DNA from: Bacterioplanes sp965233665
GTDB taxonomy: Bacteria > Pseudomonadota > Gammaproteobacteria > Pseudomonadales > Oceanobacteraceae
DNA: 64,000 bases
Direction: 5' to 3'
NCBI GenBank assembly: GCA_965233665.1
Contig: CBDDTG010000027.1
Location: 62,001 to 126,000, forward strand
Every line of letters begins with the position of its first letter. Within the stretch, counting starts at the first letter, position 1. A model generated the notes under the pieces. It saw nothing but the letters and a program-made list of their open reading frames with translations, made no database searches and was not told the DNA's origin. Positions 16,796 through 25,299 of the stretch are shown piece after piece. Made by a program: the position numbers and the translations under genes.

Positions 16796-16803
16796 ATCTG
16801 GCA

Positions 16804-16842
16804 GACACAAAAAAAGCAGGCTGAGCCTGCCTTTTTTGTGTC
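16804..16842. terminator. Bidirectional terminator between hisF and serA
   Basis: GCAGGC (16816-16821), loop TGA, GCCTGC (16825-16830), flanked by an A-run and a T-run and extended by pairing GACACAAA/TTTGTGTC. It serves the converging hisF and serA. Confidence 0.92.
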
Positions 16843-16852
16843 CATCCATCAA

Positions 16853-18082
16853 TCAGTAGAGTACGCGGGCACGAATGGTGCCTTCTACTTGCTTGATTTT
16901 CTCCAGTGCCAGATCGCTGACATCGGCAGCGACATCAATCACCACATAACCGACTTCCTCAACGGTTTGCAGATACTGGCCGCAAATGTTGATGTTGTTG
17001 TCAGCGAAAATCTGGTTGATGGCGTTCATCACACCCGGCACGTTTTTGTGGATGTGCAAAATACGGTGCACGTCTGGGTTGGCAGGCAGGGCCACCTCTG
17101 GGAAGTTGACCGATGAAGTGGTCGTACCGTTATCGCTGTAGGTAGACAGTTTTTCACCCACTTCACGGCCGATGTTTTCCTGAGCTTCCAGTGTTGAGCC
17201 GCCGACGTGCGGTGTCAGAATGACATTGTCGAACTCGCGCAATGGGGTGACGAACTCTTCATCATTCGAGCGTGGCTCAACCGGGAACACGTCAATGGCC
17301 GCGCCGAGCAGTTTTTTGCTGCGAATGGCATCCGCCAACGCGTCGATGTCCACCACGGTGCCGCGCGAGGCATTCAGCAAGATGGCGTCTTGCTTCATCT
17401 GGGCAAATTGCTCCGGTCCCATCATCCACTTGGTGGCTGCAGTTTCTGGTACGTGCAGTGAGACAACATCAGCGATGTTCAATAGCTCTTGCAGGCTACC
17501 AACTTGCTTGGCGTTACCGATTGGCAATTTGGTGACAACGTCATAGAAGTACACTTCCATGCCCAAGCCTTCGGCCATCACCGACAGCTGAGTGCCGATG
17601 CTGCCGTAGCCAACAATGCCCAGTTTCTTGCCGCGAATTTCATAGGAGTCCGCGGCAGACTTCATCCAACCACCGCGATGGCAGCTGGCGTTCTTCTCTG
17701 GAATGCCGCGCATCAGCATGATCATTTCAGCCAGGCTCAGTTCGGCAACTGAACGCGTGTTCGAATATGGCGCGTTGAACACAGCGATGCCGCGCTCGGT
17801 AGCGGCTTTCAAATCGACTTGGTTGGTACCGATACAGAAACATCCCACCGCAATCAGTTTTTCAGCGGCATCAAAGATGTCAGCGGTAAGCTGGGTGCGT
17901 GAGCGAATGCCAACAAAGTGGGCATCTTTGATGCGCTCTTTCAGCTCGTCGGCTGGCAGCGAGGTCTTAAGATACTCAATGTTGGTATAACCCGCAGCTT
18001 GCAGCGTGTCGAGAGCGGACTGGTGCACGCCTTCTAATAGAAGGAACTTGATCTTGCTTTTGTCCAGAGATGTCTGTGCCAT
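16853..18082 (-). CDS. serA: D-3-phosphoglycerate dehydrogenase SerA
   Basis: First step of serine synthesis: oxidises 3-phosphoglycerate with NAD+. SerA from several bacteria also reduces 2-oxoglutarate to D-2-hydroxyglutarate. The 409 aa protein has the NAD fold IVGYGSIGTQLS, the catalytic Arg in LNASRGTVVD, the Glu in EPRSNDEEF, and the His in LTPHVGGSTLEAQENIG. A C-terminal ACT domain (about 335-409) gives serine feedback inhibition. ATG 18082 matches the length of E. coli SerA; its ribosome site is weak. It diverges from the flavoprotein at 18387, see that entry. Confidence 0.97.
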   Translation of the reverse strand: MAQTSLDKSKIKFLLLEGVHQSALDTLQAAGYTNIEYLKTSLPADELKERIKDAHFVGIRSRTQLTADIFDAAEKLIAVGCFCIGTNQVDLKAATERGIAVFNAPYSNTRSVAELSLAEMIMLMRGIPEKNASCHRGGWMKSAADSYEIRGKKLGIVGYGSIGTQLSVMAEGLGMEVYFYDVVTKLPIGNAKQVGSLQELLNIADVVSLHVPETAATKWMMGPEQFAQMKQDAILLNASRGTVVDIDALADAIRSKKLLGAAIDVFPVEPRSNDEEFVTPLREFDNVILTPHVGGSTLEAQENIGREVGEKLSTYSDNGTTTSSVNFPEVALPANPDVHRILHIHKNVPGVMNAINQIFADNNINICGQYLQTVEEVGYVVIDVAADVSDLALEKIKQVEGTIRARVLY

Positions 18083-18386
18083 GGAGGGTACCTGTATTAA
18101 TGATGACGGAAACCGCGGAAGAGCCTGGGCAAGCTCCAAAAACCTCATATTGTCACAGTCGATGCACTTAGCCTTCAGTGGCTTTGCTGCACAGCGAATG
18201 ATGTGTGATTGAGGTTGTGAGAGCTCCCCCTTGAATTCGGACGCATGGCTCCCGGAGTGAAAACCACTCCGAAATAAGAGGCGCGTATGCTAGCATAATT
18301 GCGTATGTCAACGTGAGGATTAGGGAAATAATCAACCTGTACCATTTTTCACGTTGCCGTGAATTTTCTTCATACGCGGAACCATC
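18083..18386. other. Divergent control region serA / flavoprotein
   Basis: About 300 bases without a credible gene. CGGAGTG (18253-18259) and CACTCCG (18265-18271) form a perfect 7-bp hairpin with a five-base loop and no T-run. A perfect TTGACA on the minus strand (18311-18306) points to serA, but a matching -10 is poor. If used, serA would have a leader of roughly 200 nt that contains the hairpin. The RNA matches no riboswitch class I recognise. Confidence 0.5.
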
Positions 18387-19790
18387 ATGACCTCCCTGAC
18401 CCAAGACGCCCTGATTGAGCAGCTTACGGCCATTGTCGGTGCCGACAAGGTACGTACCGACGACGACTCACTGCAGACCTTCGGTAAAGACTGGACCAAG
18501 GTGTACGAACCTAAGCCCAGTGCCATCGTGTTTCCCAAAACCACTGAGCAAGTGCGAGACATCGTGCTGCTGGCCAATCAGCATCAGCTGGCTTTAGTGC
18601 CGTCGGGTGGGCGCACGGGTTTAAGTGCAGGTGCTGTCGCTGCCAATGGTGAAGTGGTGGTGGCGTTTGATTACATGAATCAAATCAGTGACTTCAATGC
18701 CGTTGACCGTACGGTAAAATGCGGTGCTGGTGTGATCACTGAGCAGCTGCAGAGCTTTGCCGAAGAGCAGGGGTTGTTTTACCCGGTGGACTTCGCGTCA
18801 GCCGGCTCCAGCCAGCTGGGTGGCAATATCAGTACCAATGCCGGCGGTATTAAGGTGATTCGTTGGGGCATGACACGAGATTGGGTGGCTGGCCTAACGG
18901 TTGTTACAGGGCAGGGAGAGATCCTGAACCTGAATAAAGATTTGCTGAAAAACAACACTGGCTATGACATGCGCCAGTTGTTCATTGGTGGCGAGGGGAC
19001 GTTGGGCTTTGTTACGGAAGCGACCATGCGTCTGACGCGCCCGCCTAAGAATCTAACTGTATTGGTGTTGGGCGTTCCTGAGCTGGACGACGTCATGAAG
19101 GTGCTCAACCAGTTTCAATCGCAGATGGATTTAACCGCTTTTGAGTTTTTCTCAGATAAAGCGCTGCAAAAAGTGCTGGCTCGTGGCGATGTGCCGGGAC
19201 CGTTTGAATCCAGCACGGATTATTATGCATTGATTGAGTTTGAAGCGATCACCGAAGCCGAGCTAGATTCGGCCATGACCTTGTTTGAGCAGTGTCTGGA
19301 GCAAGGCTGGGTAGCCGATGGCGTGATCAGTCAAAGCGAAACCCAGGCGGCAAATTTGTGGCGTTTACGCGAAGACATCTCGGAGACCATTTCAGAATGG
19401 ACACCGTACAAAAACGACATCTCCGTCGTTGTCTCTAAAGTGCCACCTTTCTTGCGTGACATTGATTCTGTAGTGAGTCGCGAATATCCGGACTTTGACA
19501 TCATTTGGTTCGGTCACATTGGTGACGGCAACTTGCACCTGAACATTCTCAAGCCCGACGACTTGGGGAAAGAAGAGTTCTTTGAGCGCTGTAATAGAGT
19601 GTCACAGTGGGTGTTTGAAATCGTTGCTAAGTACGATGGTTCTGTGTCGGCTGAGCACGGCGTTGGGCTCACCAAAAAGCCGTATCTGGAGTACAGTCGC
19701 TCAGCTGCGGAGCTTGCCTATATGAAAGCGGTGAAAGCGGTGTTCGACCCGAACAATGTGATGAATCCGGGTAAGCTGATCGACTTGTAA
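18387..19790 (+). CDS. FAD-linked oxidoreductase, probable D-2-hydroxyglutarate dehydrogenase
   Basis: A 467 aa flavoprotein of the GlcD/D-lactate dehydrogenase superfamily. The PCMH-type FAD domain is seen as PSGGRTGLSAGAV near residue 71 and GSSQLGGNISTNAGG near 140; the C-terminal domain has the metal/substrate motif HIGDGNLHLN near 380 and AEHGVGLTKK near 420. In Pseudomonas stutzeri a D-2-hydroxyglutarate dehydrogenase beside serA oxidises the D-2-hydroxyglutarate that SerA makes, pulling serine synthesis forward and passing electrons to ETF. The same divergent arrangement here supports that role. D-lactate or glycolate oxidation is the alternative. Confidence 0.85.
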   Translation: MTSLTQDALIEQLTAIVGADKVRTDDDSLQTFGKDWTKVYEPKPSAIVFPKTTEQVRDIVLLANQHQLALVPSGGRTGLSAGAVAANGEVVVAFDYMNQISDFNAVDRTVKCGAGVITEQLQSFAEEQGLFYPVDFASAGSSQLGGNISTNAGGIKVIRWGMTRDWVAGLTVVTGQGEILNLNKDLLKNNTGYDMRQLFIGGEGTLGFVTEATMRLTRPPKNLTVLVLGVPELDDVMKVLNQFQSQMDLTAFEFFSDKALQKVLARGDVPGPFESSTDYYALIEFEAITEAELDSAMTLFEQCLEQGWVADGVISQSETQAANLWRLREDISETISEWTPYKNDISVVVSKVPPFLRDIDSVVSREYPDFDIIWFGHIGDGNLHLNILKPDDLGKEEFFERCNRVSQWVFEIVAKYDGSVSAEHGVGLTKKPYLEYSRSAAELAYMKAVKAVFDPNNVMNPGKLIDL

Positions 19791-19812
19791 ACCTGTCTTT
19801 GTTGTCAGTATT

Positions 19813-19840
19813 AAAAAGCAGCCAATCGGCTGCTTTTTTT
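19813..19840. terminator. Terminator between the flavoprotein and mrcA
   Basis: GCAGCC (19818-19823), loop AATC, GGCTGC (19828-19833), with an A-run before and T-run behind. It lies between converging genes and can work both ways. Confidence 0.9.
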
Positions 19841-19856
19841 GTTTGCTGTCTCGCTG

Positions 19857-22343
19857 TCAGAACAGCTGCTCGGGCACGATGCCGCTTTTCTGCTGCTCTT
19901 GCTCGCTACTGGGGGCAGGCTTGGCCATCTCTGTCGGCACATTTTCCTGGCGGAAATACTCAAAGATGGCGTTGCTTTGCTGCGGTGGTGCCAGCAGGCC
20001 GGTCTCTGGGTCGATGCGCACGCTGACAATGCCCTCGGGTTGCTGGTAGGGGCGTTCCGCGACGCCATCTAACGCCTGTTGCATATAGTCTACCCAGATC
20101 GGCAAAGCAGTATTGCTGCCGTAGGCCCAGCGGCCAAGAGTTACTGGCTGATCAAAGCCGACCCAAACCGTGGTTGCCAGACTGGGGTTGAAACCGGCAA
20201 ACCAAGCGTCTTTTTGGTCATTGGTAGTGCCTGTTTTGCCGGCAAGGTCATTGCGACCCAAAGCCAGTGCCCGTTTACCGGTACCGCGCTTCACCACATC
20301 TTGCATCATGGTCAGAATCAGGAAGTGGGTACGCTCATCAATCACACGCGGCGCGCATCGCGGACTGGGTCTGCTGAGCCCCAGGGAGCGCTGCATATCT
20401 TGCTCCAGTTGCTGCAGGTCGTCTGCAACGGCTTCGCAAGCCTGGGCAGGGTGATGTTCGAACAACACTTGGCCATCATCGTCTTCAATGCGATCAATGA
20501 CATAGGGCTCGACGGCGTAGCCGCCGTTGGCAAAAACAGCATAGCCGGTGGCTAGCTCCATGGGAGATAGCGCTGAAGCGCCGAGGGCCAGAGACAAGTC
20601 GCGGTTTAACTTGCTTGCAGGAATGCCAAAGGGGCTAATAAAGTCGATGGCGGTTTGCGGTCCTAAGCGCTTGAGCACGCGAATGGAAACCAGGTTCTGA
20701 GATTTGTACAAAGCCTGACGCAAGCGAGTCGGGCCGTAGAATTTGCCGCTGACGTTTTGTGGCCGCCAAGTGTTCTCTAGGCTGGCATCTTCAAACACCA
20801 CCGGCGCGTCGTTAATAATGGTGGCAGGTGTGAAGCCGTTAGCCAAAGCGGCGCTGTAAACGAACGGTTTAAACGCTGAGCCAGGCTGGCGCTCTGCCTG
20901 AATGGCCCGGTTGAAGCTATTGCTGGCCGGTGAAAAACCGCCAACTAACGCCTGTACGGCACCATCTTCTGGGGCCAGCGATACCAGCGCTCCCTCGACC
21001 TCGGGTTGCTGGGCCAAAACGGGCGCTCCATCGCGCATTTCGTACCAAACTGTCATGCCTGGTTCTAATACATCACGGGCTGATTTTAGCGGATCACCAA
21101 TGATGTCGACGTTGACATGACGGCGTGCCCACTCAATGCCAGACCAAGGTAAGCGAATTTCGCCTTGGCGTGTATACAGCCAGGCTTCTTTGTCGGCGAC
21201 GCGACTAACGATTGCTGCTTTGAGTACGCCTTGATCGGGTTGATCGCGCAGGTACGCCTGCCAGGCGGGCAGGGTCGCTTGCCAATCGATCTGAGCGGGT
21301 TGGGCGTCAGCTGCAGAGGGCTGAGCGTCTGATAATTGACTGGCGCTTTGCATCACAACCGGCAGCACCTCGCCGTGGCCGCGCCAGCCATGATCGCGGT
21401 CGTACTTCAGCAAACCGCGCTGCAAGGCATTATTAGCCGCCTGCTGCCGCTTGCTGTCAACGCTGGTAATCACGCGGTAACCAGCAGTGTAGGCCGCGTT
21501 GCCATAGCGCTCTACAGCAAACTGGCGAGCCATTTCGGCGACGTACGGTGCGGACACTTCTGACTCGGGTCCATGGTAGCGGGCACTCACTGGGGCTCTG
21601 GCGGCCAGCTCGAACTCTTGTTGGCTGATCATTTCCAGCTCGCGCATGCGCGCCAATACATAGTTACGGCGTTTGAGCGCGCGCTTTGGGTTGTTAATCG
21701 GGTTGGCAGCAGAGGGAGCCTGAGGTAAACCGGCAATCATGGCCTGCTGAGCCAAATTGAGTTCGCGCATCGGTTTGCCGTAATAGACCTGAGCGGCTGC
21801 CTCTATGCCGTAGGCGCGCTTGCCGAGATAGATTTTATTGAGGTACAGCTCGAGGATTTGCTGTTTTGTGAGCGCCTTCTCAATTTTTAAAGCCAGTAAA
21901 ATCTCGGTGAACTTACGCGAGAAGGTTTTCTCGCTGCTAAGGTAATAGTTCTTGGCAACTTGCATGGTGATGGTACTGCCGCCAGATCGCTTCTGGCCGG
22001 TGCTTAAAAGCTCGAAAGCGGCGCGGGCAAGGCCTTTTAGGTCAATGCCCATGTGCTCAAAGAAGCCATCATCTTCAGATGCCAGTAACGCATTGATGAA
22101 ACGTGGAGGAGTGTCTTGGAAGCGAATCGGACTTCTTCTTTTGGTACCGAATTCACTGATTAGACGACCATCTTGGGTATACACTCTCAGCGGCGTCTGC
22201 AGTTCTGTGTCTAACAGATCCTGCGTATCGGGCAAGGTGGGGGCAAAATAGAGATAAATTGCCATCATCACCAAGCCGGCGCCTGCTATGGTGGACATTG
22301 TAAGCCAAAGAATTATCCGCGCGGCGATGTGTGTGGAAGCCAT
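19857..22343 (-). CDS. mrcA: Penicillin-binding protein 1A (bifunctional transglycosylase/transpeptidase)
   Basis: Builds and cross-links peptidoglycan from the periplasmic face of the inner membrane. The 828 aa protein has one N-terminal TM (about 10-32), a glycosyltransferase domain with the catalytic Glu in LASEDDGFFEHMGID and the GGSTITMQVAKN motif, an OB-like insert, and a transpeptidase domain with the SxxK nucleophile in QPGSAFKPFVYSAAL, SQN in YKSQNLVS and KTG in GKTGTTNDQKDAWFAGF. It is divergent from pilM, the same neighbourhood as ponA/mrcA in Pseudomonas. The tail is Glu/Gln-rich. Confidence 0.96.
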   Translation of the reverse strand: MASTHIAARIILWLTMSTIAGAGLVMMAIYLYFAPTLPDTQDLLDTELQTPLRVYTQDGRLISEFGTKRRSPIRFQDTPPRFINALLASEDDGFFEHMGIDLKGLARAAFELLSTGQKRSGGSTITMQVAKNYYLSSEKTFSRKFTEILLALKIEKALTKQQILELYLNKIYLGKRAYGIEAAAQVYYGKPMRELNLAQQAMIAGLPQAPSAANPINNPKRALKRRNYVLARMRELEMISQQEFELAARAPVSARYHGPESEVSAPYVAEMARQFAVERYGNAAYTAGYRVITSVDSKRQQAANNALQRGLLKYDRDHGWRGHGEVLPVVMQSASQLSDAQPSAADAQPAQIDWQATLPAWQAYLRDQPDQGVLKAAIVSRVADKEAWLYTRQGEIRLPWSGIEWARRHVNVDIIGDPLKSARDVLEPGMTVWYEMRDGAPVLAQQPEVEGALVSLAPEDGAVQALVGGFSPASNSFNRAIQAERQPGSAFKPFVYSAALANGFTPATIINDAPVVFEDASLENTWRPQNVSGKFYGPTRLRQALYKSQNLVSIRVLKRLGPQTAIDFISPFGIPASKLNRDLSLALGASALSPMELATGYAVFANGGYAVEPYVIDRIEDDDGQVLFEHHPAQACEAVADDLQQLEQDMQRSLGLSRPSPRCAPRVIDERTHFLILTMMQDVVKRGTGKRALALGRNDLAGKTGTTNDQKDAWFAGFNPSLATTVWVGFDQPVTLGRWAYGSNTALPIWVDYMQQALDGVAERPYQQPEGIVSVRIDPETGLLAPPQQSNAIFEYFRQENVPTEMAKPAPSSEQEQQKSGIVPEQLF

Positions 22344-22409
22344 ATTAAAAGAACGTCTCTTGCCTCAGGAAGCCAGTGTTTATGCGGGCTAGAGCATTAT
22401 AAGGGTTTT

Positions 22410-22439
22410 TTGTTCTTTTAATAGGAATGTGCTTATAAT
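22410..22439 (+). promoter_or_regulatory. Candidate promoter of the pilMNOPQ operon
   Basis: TTGTTC (22410-22415), 18-base spacer, perfect TATAAT (22434-22439). Transcription would start about 60 bases before pilM. Confidence 0.6.
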
Positions 22440-22505
22440 GACTTTGACAGATAGGATTAGAGTGAGCTTGTTCACGCAAGTTCGCGATTTAATGGGGAAT
22501 TTGCC

Positions 22506-23573
22506 GTGCTGGCCAGCGTATTTGGAAAAAAAGGCAAGGCGCTCCTTGGTGTCGATATCAGCTCAACGTCGGTCAAGGTGTTGGAGCTAAGTCACAACAA
22601 CGGGCGGTATCAGGTGGAAGCCTACGCCAGTGAGCCGCTGCCACCGAACTCGGTGGTCGAGCAGGCCATTAATAATGATGAGGCGGTAGGTGAGGCGATT
22701 CGTCGGGCTGTCGGGCGGTCGCGTAGTTCTGCAAAACAAGGTGCCATTGCCGTGGCCGGTTCTGCGGTGATCACTAAAACAGTGCAAATGCCAGGTGACC
22801 TTTCAGATGATGAAATGGATTTCCAGGTGCGCGCTGAAGCCGACCAGTACATCCCATACCCATTAGAAGAAGTGGCGCTCGATTGGGAAATTCAGGGGCA
22901 GACCGAAGGCACGCCCGACAACATGGTGGATGTGTTGTTGGCAGCTTGCCGCTCTGAAACGGTAGAACGCCGCAAAGATGCCATTGAGTACGCCAATATT
23001 GAAGCCAAAGTGGTAGACATCGAGGCCTTTTGCACGGAGCGCGCCTTTGGCTTGATTGAAGGACAACTTGACGGTAGCGAAATAGAAACAGTCGCCATTG
23101 TTGATATCGGTGCCACCATGACCACTCTGAGTGTTCTGCACCAGGGGCGTTCTATTTATACCCGTGAGCAACTGTTTGGTGGCAAACAGTTGACCGAAGA
23201 CGTTATGCGTCGCTACGGATTGAGCGAAGAAGAAGCCAATCGGGCTAAGTTGGAAGGCGGTCTGCCTGATGACTATGAGACCGAAGTGTTACAGCCATTC
23301 CGCAACGCTGTTGTGCAGCAAGTAAGCCGCTCATTGCAGTTCTTCTATTCTTCCAGTCAGTTTAATGACGTCGACTACATAGTTTTGGCAGGCGGTACTT
23401 CATCACTGCCTGATTTATCTGAGCTAGTCCAGGATGAGCTTGGTATTGCCACAATGGTGGCCAATCCTTTCGTAAATATGACTCTGTCACAGAAAGTAAG
23501 CGCCAATTTGCTTAATAATGACGCGCCAGCGCTGATGATCGCTTGTGGCCTGGCGATGAGGAGCGTTAACTGA
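22506..23573 (+). CDS. pilM: Type IV pilus assembly protein PilM
   Basis: Actin-like cytoplasmic ATP-binding protein that docks on the N-terminal tail of PilN and links the inner-membrane alignment complex to the pilus motors. The 355 aa protein shows the actin-fold motifs GVDISSTSVKVLEL, VDIGATMTTLSVL and VLAGGTSSLPDLSE. The start is GTG 22506 with GGGGAA six bases upstream. First gene of pilM-N-O-P-Q, each overlapping or nearly touching the next. Confidence 0.95.
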   Translation: MLASVFGKKGKALLGVDISSTSVKVLELSHNNGRYQVEAYASEPLPPNSVVEQAINNDEAVGEAIRRAVGRSRSSAKQGAIAVAGSAVITKTVQMPGDLSDDEMDFQVRAEADQYIPYPLEEVALDWEIQGQTEGTPDNMVDVLLAACRSETVERRKDAIEYANIEAKVVDIEAFCTERAFGLIEGQLDGSEIETVAIVDIGATMTTLSVLHQGRSIYTREQLFGGKQLTEDVMRRYGLSEEEANRAKLEGGLPDDYETEVLQPFRNAVVQQVSRSLQFFYSSSQFNDVDYIVLAGGTSSLPDLSELVQDELGIATMVANPFVNMTLSQKVSANLLNNDAPALMIACGLAMRSVN

Positions 23574-24127
23574 TGGCGAATATTAACTTACTACCTTGGC
23601 GTGAAGAGCGGCGTAAGTGGCGTAACCAAGAGTACTACAAAGCGTTGGGTCTAGTACTTATCGTTGCATGCTTTGTCATCTACCTGGTGCATGATTACTT
23701 CAGTGGCGCAGTCGATGAGCAGTTGCAGCGTAATGCTTACATCCAGAAAGAGATGAAAGTTCTTGATGCCAAAATTGAAGAGATCAGAAAGCTGCGCGAA
23801 ACTCGAGAGCAGTTAATTGAGCGAATGGAGCTTATACAGGCGCTGCAGGGCAATCGCCCAGTAATTGTTCGAATGTTTGACGAACTCGCCAAGTCTGTGC
23901 CCGATGATCTGTTTTTTACATCTCTTTCAATTGAAGGGCAGACAGTTGTTGTAAAGGGTAAAGCAAAAGCAAATGCGCGTGTCGCGGCTTTAATGCGTAA
24001 TTTTGACAGCTCTCAGTGGTTTACAGATCCTGAGCTGGTTTCGGTGCGCTCTGTTTCTGAAGATGTTAAAGAGTTTGAAGTGCGTATGCAGCGGGTAAAC
24101 CCTAATCAGGCAGAGGAAGAACTATAA
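23573..24127 (+). CDS. pilN: Type IV pilus assembly protein PilN
   Basis: A 184 aa bitopic inner-membrane protein. The cytoplasmic tail begins with the PilM-binding INLLPWREERR motif (residues 4-14), then one TM (about 25-42), a coiled coil (about 50-90) and a periplasmic ferredoxin-like domain. It forms heterodimers with PilO. It starts on the last base of the pilM stop (TGATG). Confidence 0.95.
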   Translation: MANINLLPWREERRKWRNQEYYKALGLVLIVACFVIYLVHDYFSGAVDEQLQRNAYIQKEMKVLDAKIEEIRKLRETREQLIERMELIQALQGNRPVIVRMFDELAKSVPDDLFFTSLSIEGQTVVVKGKAKANARVAALMRNFDSSQWFTDPELVSVRSVSEDVKEFEVRMQRVNPNQAEEEL

Positions 24128-24762
24128 TGACAAGTTCCAAAGGAGCTGGCACTGCTGCCTGGCTAGAAAGATTAAAAGAAATTGAAGTTGATGATATTAA
24201 TAATATTGACTGGGAGAATATGGGCTCCTGGCCTCTGCCTGGACGCGTCTTTTTTGCTGCGGTGGTAGCGATTGCTTTGCTAGTGGGAAGTTACTTCTAT
24301 TTGATTAGTGATGAAATTGATCGCCTTAAGGTTGAACAGCAGCAAGAGCTGGCTCTCAAGCGTGATTTTGAGAACAAAGCTTTTCGTGTCGCTAATCTAG
24401 ATCAATATAAAGAGCAGCTGCTGGAGATGGAGCAAAGTTTTGGTTCTTTGCTAAAGCAGTTACCTCGCGATACTGAAGTGCCAGGTTTAATAGATGATAT
24501 CAGTGGTTCGGCCTTAGGTGCGGGCTTGACACTTGATGCAATTAATCCAAGTGGTATGACTAGAACAGAGTTTTACAATGAGCTTCCCATTAACATCGAA
24601 GTGAAGGGAGGGTTTCATGAAATGGGCTCTTTTGTTTCAACCGTGGCATCCTTACCTCGTATCGTTACCTTGCATGATTTCAATATTGAGAGTCTAGAAA
24701 ATTCTGAGTTGAGGATGACGATCCAGGCAAAGACTTATCAATACAATCCTGAGGAGGGGTAG
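24127..24762 (+). CDS. pilO: Type IV pilus assembly protein PilO
   Basis: A 211 aa partner of PilN with a short cytoplasmic part, one TM (about 40-58, VFFAAVVAIALLVGSYFYLI), a coiled coil (about 62-105), the conserved SFGSLLKQLPRDTEVPGLI stretch and a periplasmic domain. It overlaps pilN by one base. Base composition here is noticeably richer in A and T than in pilM. Confidence 0.95.
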   Translation: MTSSKGAGTAAWLERLKEIEVDDINNIDWENMGSWPLPGRVFFAAVVAIALLVGSYFYLISDEIDRLKVEQQQELALKRDFENKAFRVANLDQYKEQLLEMEQSFGSLLKQLPRDTEVPGLIDDISGSALGAGLTLDAINPSGMTRTEFYNELPINIEVKGGFHEMGSFVSTVASLPRIVTLHDFNIESLENSELRMTIQAKTYQYNPEEG

Positions 24763-24764
24763 TG

Positions 24765-25298
24765 ATGAGGCTTGTGGTGGTTTTAAGTGCTTTTTCTATC
24801 CTCTGTGGTTGCTCGTCCTCTGGTGGATATGATGACCTCAAGGCGTTTGTAGACGAAACGTTGTCAAAGCCTCGCGGGCGTATCGAGCCTATTCCAGTGT
24901 TTAAACCATATGAATCATTTAACTACAGCGCCGCTGGTCTCAGATCTCCATTTGAACTACCCGTTGTTGTAGATGAGTCAGTTCAGGTACAAGACGAAAA
25001 ATCTGACCTGAAACCTGATTTGAATCGCCCTAAAGAACACTTGGAACAGTTTGGGTTTACCGAACTTGCCATGGTGGGCACGATGAATAGGTCTGACGGT
25101 GATCTGTGGGTCTTGGTGCGCGATGGAGATGGTGGCGTCGTTAAGATTCGTGAAGGAAGTTACCTTGGACAGAATCACGGACGTGTAATTTCTGTTTCTG
25201 AGTATCGCATGAACATTATTGAAATAGTGCCCGATGGTATGGGTGGTTGGATTGAGCGTCCACGCACTATGGTGCTGGAAGGGTTGTCAGGAGAATAA
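24765..25298 (+). CDS. pilP: Type IV pilus lipoprotein PilP
   Basis: A 177 aa inner-membrane lipoprotein that bridges PilN/PilO to the secretin PilQ. The lipobox is LCGC (acylated Cys about residue 17). The C-terminal homology domain reads LAMVGTMNRSDGDLWVLV, then REGSYLGQNHGRV. ATG 24765 behind GAGGAGGGG is preferred to GTG 24762. Confidence 0.93.
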   Translation: MRLVVVLSAFSILCGCSSSGGYDDLKAFVDETLSKPRGRIEPIPVFKPYESFNYSAAGLRSPFELPVVVDESVQVQDEKSDLKPDLNRPKEHLEQFGFTELAMVGTMNRSDGDLWVLVRDGDGGVVKIREGSYLGQNHGRVISVSEYRMNIIEIVPDGMGGWIERPRTMVLEGLSGE

Positions 25299-25299
25299 G

